Source: Holtermannia corniformis
Lineage: Eukaryota; Basidiomycota; Tremellomycetes; Holtermanniales
Direction of reading: 5' to 3'
Length of the DNA stretch: 64,000 nucleotides
Assembly (NCBI GenBank): GCA_001599935.1
Contig: BCIJ01000002.1
Span: 1,162,035-1,226,034, forward strand
Below are positions 61,891 through 64,000 of this stretch, piece after piece. The notes under the pieces were generated by a model that searched no databases, was not told the DNA's origin, and saw nothing but the letters and a program-made list of their open reading frames with translations. The position numbers and the translations under genes were made by a program. How positions within the stretch are numbered: position 1 is the first letter of the stretch; each line of letters opens with the position of its first letter.

Positions 61891-62044
61891 TTCACACATA
61901 ACCGTCACATTCATGTAGTGATAATGCGTCCCAATGCCGTTACACTACCGTTACATTACCGTCACAGAGACCTGACGTGGTCAATGTGTGGACAATGGTC
62001 AAATTGGCGTCGACCAAATGTGACGAAGGGCCTGACGCGTAGTG
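61891..62044 (-). repeat. Right terminal inverted repeat of the CACTA element
   Basis: Reverse complement of the left arm with a few substitutions. It ends TAGTG, followed directly by the second AAG. Confidence 0.85.
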
Positions 62045-62047
62045 AAG

Positions 62048-62650
62048 TGTATGTTCTGAACTCCTATAAGCCCGATCGTTCTACTTTCCCACGGCCGGCT
62101 TTCAGCGTTGTGGCAGCAAACCTTGTTCTGCAAGCGAGCTCAGCCTGGCGAGTCTCACTGGTCACTGATAGAGCGCTCTCGGTTCGCACTACCATTCCAG
62201 ACGTGTGCAAGAGCAGTCACAAACGCCCGAGAAGTCGTATCTCGAGCCAAGACCAAGTCGCGGCAATCAGCTGATCCCACTTCGGACAGCTCGACCCCGC
62301 AATCCGATCCCGCCGCTCTCCACAATGACGGTCCGGTTAATTGGCTCGTGGTAGAGATAACGCGCTCGGGCTCTCGCTGTTCGTCCTCTGGCAGTGGTGC
62401 ATACGCTCCGTGCTGGTATCTCGGACGACGGTAGCCGCGCTTGTGGAGTGCAGGCTGTCGACGGACGATAAGGGTGGGGTCACCGGTCTCGCACTACCCA
62501 CAGCTGACCGGTAAAGTGTTGCTACAGCTTCAAGGCGGAAGAACGCCTTCGCCTTCGTTCCCAAACGACCTCAATACATAGAGACAAGTATCGCACAAAG
62601 CCTGCGCCGACTGCGCTGCCTCGCAGAGCGAACGCTTGGTAGCGCGCACC
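62048..62650. promoter_or_regulatory. Presumed promoter of the amino-acid transporter
   Basis: About 600 bp between the CACTA element and the transporter start, with no coding exon recognised. If the transporter start is at 62864 rather than 62651, this region includes part of its 5' leader. Confidence 0.4.
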
Positions 62651-64000
62651 ATGCCTGCACCGCGGCCGATCGCGTCGTCTGCTACAATGAACCGGGATGT
62701 TGGCCGGGACCAACGAACAAGCGCTGGCGTCATGCGGAGCTCGCTCGAACTGGTCTTTAGTTGTGAGTTGCGTTTGCCAACAATCATCCGTGGCGCTGAC
62801 ATTGCAGACTCGCGATCGCAGCAGCTCTTTTTCGGTTCCCATCTCCCCTCTGCACCTTCATTCATGGAATATGATCCCGACTCGTCACCGCACGGCCATT
62901 CCCCATCATCAGGCTCAGTACCGGACCGCGGTCGGTTCGGTGCACGATCAAGACGAAGGAGTACCGCTCCTTTGGTCGCTTCGCACGGGGGTTCAGCGGA
63001 GTCTGGATCACCCAATGATGCAGATAACGGCGCCACGTCAGACCTAGACGAGGAGGACGAGGAAGACGAGACGACACCGGGGCAAACCCAGGTCACGTCA
63101 TCGCATTCCCCGACCGAAATCTTCAGAGCCGACTACGGCCTCGACAAAGCTGCACCGCGACCGAAACCGCCGACGCTGACGATGGATCCCAAACGGACCA
63201 GTGATCGTTCTGTCAACCGCGCTTCGCCGTCGATCGCGACGGCAGAGTTGATGCAGCATTCCCCGGTTGGTCTCGTTGCCGGTACGCGCAAGGTCTCGGG
63301 GCCGGCACCTATCAAACAACGAACACGGACGACGTCTCTGCCGCGGGAAGAGATTGAGGAAGTGGATGAGGAGACCCCGTTGCTTGCTGCCGAGACGCAG
63401 TCGACTTCACCTTGGCCATCTCGCCGCAGCAGTATGGCCATCTCATCGCCTGGACCGGGGCCGGGTCGACGAAGCTCGCGCAAACCAAGTGCTGCCGGTC
63501 TACTCCCCGTAGATCGCAAGCTCCGGCGCAGGAGTGAACTTGAGATTCTCCGCGGTGAGCGAGGGATCAGTACCGAGGGCCAAACGGTAGGTAGCGTTCG
63601 GCTGGTGTACGTGCTACGCTAAAGTGTATCAGTTGTTCAACGCCGTCGCCGTTCTAGTTGGGATCGGTCTTTTGTCACTACCACTGGCTTTGTCCTACGC
63701 CGGCTGGCTGGGCGGCTCATTCCTCTTGATCGGTTTTGCGGCGCTCACAAACTACACGTCAGTGTTCAAGTAGGAAGATAGCGTACAGTATTGACTCGCA
63801 GAATAGCGCCAAAATCCTCGCTCGCCTGATCATGACTGATCCGACTTTACGGGGATACTCGGACCTCGGTCGGCGCGCATTCGGCAAGTACGCTCGAGCG
63901 AGCGTTGATGTCCTGTACGTACAAGGCGGACCATGCCTGGGGCGACTGCTGACACCCCCAGCTTCTGCACCGAGCTGTTTGCGCTCAGCGTAGCCCTCAT
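62651..64000 (+). CDS. Vacuolar AVT1-like amino-acid transporter, 5' part only
   Basis: Aa_trans (AAAP) family transporter, probably vacuolar, exchanging neutral amino acids. A long Ser/Arg/Glu-rich cytosolic N-terminus contains EEIEEVDEETPLLAAE, typical of Avt1-type proteins and including a DEETPLL dileucine-like sorting motif. The first membrane helices follow across an intron: QTLFNAVAVLVGIGLLSLPL, ALSYAGWLGG, NYTAKILARLIM (spliced), PTLRGYSDLGRRAFGKYA and, after another intron, FCTELFALSVAL at the window edge. An intron-like 45-nt segment (GTGAGT...CTGACATTGCAG) lies near 62763-62810 and preserves frame. The start is uncertain between ATG 62651 and ATG 62864 (MEYDPDSSPHGH). The gene continues beyond 64000. 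Confidence 0.85.

Larger units (their letters stand above)
61329..62044. mobile_element. CACTA-type inverted-repeat element (non-autonomous)
   Basis: The 716-bp element starts CACTACGCGTC and ends GACGCGTAGTG. Two arms of about 150 bp (61329-61481 and 61891-62044) are inverted copies with a few mismatches. They share, for example, TGTGACGGTAATGTAACGG and its complement. Terminal CACTA/TAGTG is the hallmark of the CACTA (EnSpm/CMC) DNA transposon superfamily. The flanking bases are AAG on both sides (61326-61328 and 62045-62047), matching the 3-bp target duplication of that superfamily. The loop of about 400 bp is GC-rich with no transposase; a short frame reads DLPPERKLSDAQRKARF. The loop contains one ambiguous base at 61672 and a duplicated GTATCATGTTT (61858-61879). 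Confidence 0.85.

Overview
The window is nuclear DNA of a fungus, most likely a basidiomycete. The genes are GC-rich and carry many short introns, mostly 42-60 nt, with GTGAGT or GTACGT donors, a CTGAC-like branch site and CAG or TAG acceptors. The gene content is fungal: the kinetochore proteins Spc7 and Dad3, an RSC bromodomain/BAH subunit, a Zn2Cys6 regulator, a wax-synthase-domain acyltransferase and a PRM10-like membrane protein. I cannot place it below phylum. Two single ambiguous bases (57824 and 61672) point to a draft assembly.

Layout. 0.6-3.1 kb: Dal5-type MFS permease (+) with an extraordinary chain of micro-exons. 3.3-7.1 kb: Spc7/KNL1 (-). 7.75-9.2 kb: wax-synthase-like acyltransferase (-). 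9.5-10.15 kb: DASH subunit Dad3 (-), divergent from lipin/Pah1 phosphatidate phosphatase (10.4-14.6 kb, +). 15.0-17.3 kb: type II DAHP synthase (+). 17.5-20.6 kb: RSC bromodomain/BAH protein (-). 21.3-23.3 kb: RNA polymerase III subunit RPC34 (-). 24.4-28.3 kb: M1 aminopeptidase (+). 30.6-33.1 kb: large low-complexity protein of unknown function (+). 33.1-36.8 kb: Zn2Cys6 transcription factor (-). 37.5-39.6 kb: trypsin-fold serine peptidase-like protein (+). 39.7-42.6 kb: mitochondrial ribosomal protein uS17m (+), split by a 2.4 kb intron. 43.7-44.7 kb: short-chain dehydrogenase (+). 44.7-46.9 kb: adenylate kinase (-), split by a 1.27 kb intron. 47.3-48.1 kb: small orphan gene and a tandem copy with a nonsense codon. 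48.3-50.1 kb: Rmd1/Rmd8 family (+). 50.2-53.6 kb: PRM10-like protein (-). 53.6-57.0 kb: gene-poor stretch with a tRNA-Glu and one possible orphan gene. 57.0-59.2 kb: PTR2 peptide transporter (+). 59.25-61.0 kb: phosphomevalonate kinase (-). 61.3-62.0 kb: a CACTA-type inverted-repeat element. 62.65 kb to the end: AVT-type amino-acid transporter (+), cut by the window edge.

The genes are housekeeping plus nutrient transport and do not form one pathway. Convergent pairs end 50-190 bp apart, and several divergent pairs share promoter regions. The unusual biology is in gene architecture. Against a background of introns near 50 nt, there are apparent exons of 2, 5, 9, 12, 12, 15, 18, 18 and 20 nt and two introns of 1,265 and 2,444 nt. 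A mobile element with CACTA ends and a matching 3-bp target duplication also lies in the window. All exon boundaries were inferred by eye from reading frame, splice signals and remembered family sequences, so none has transcript support.
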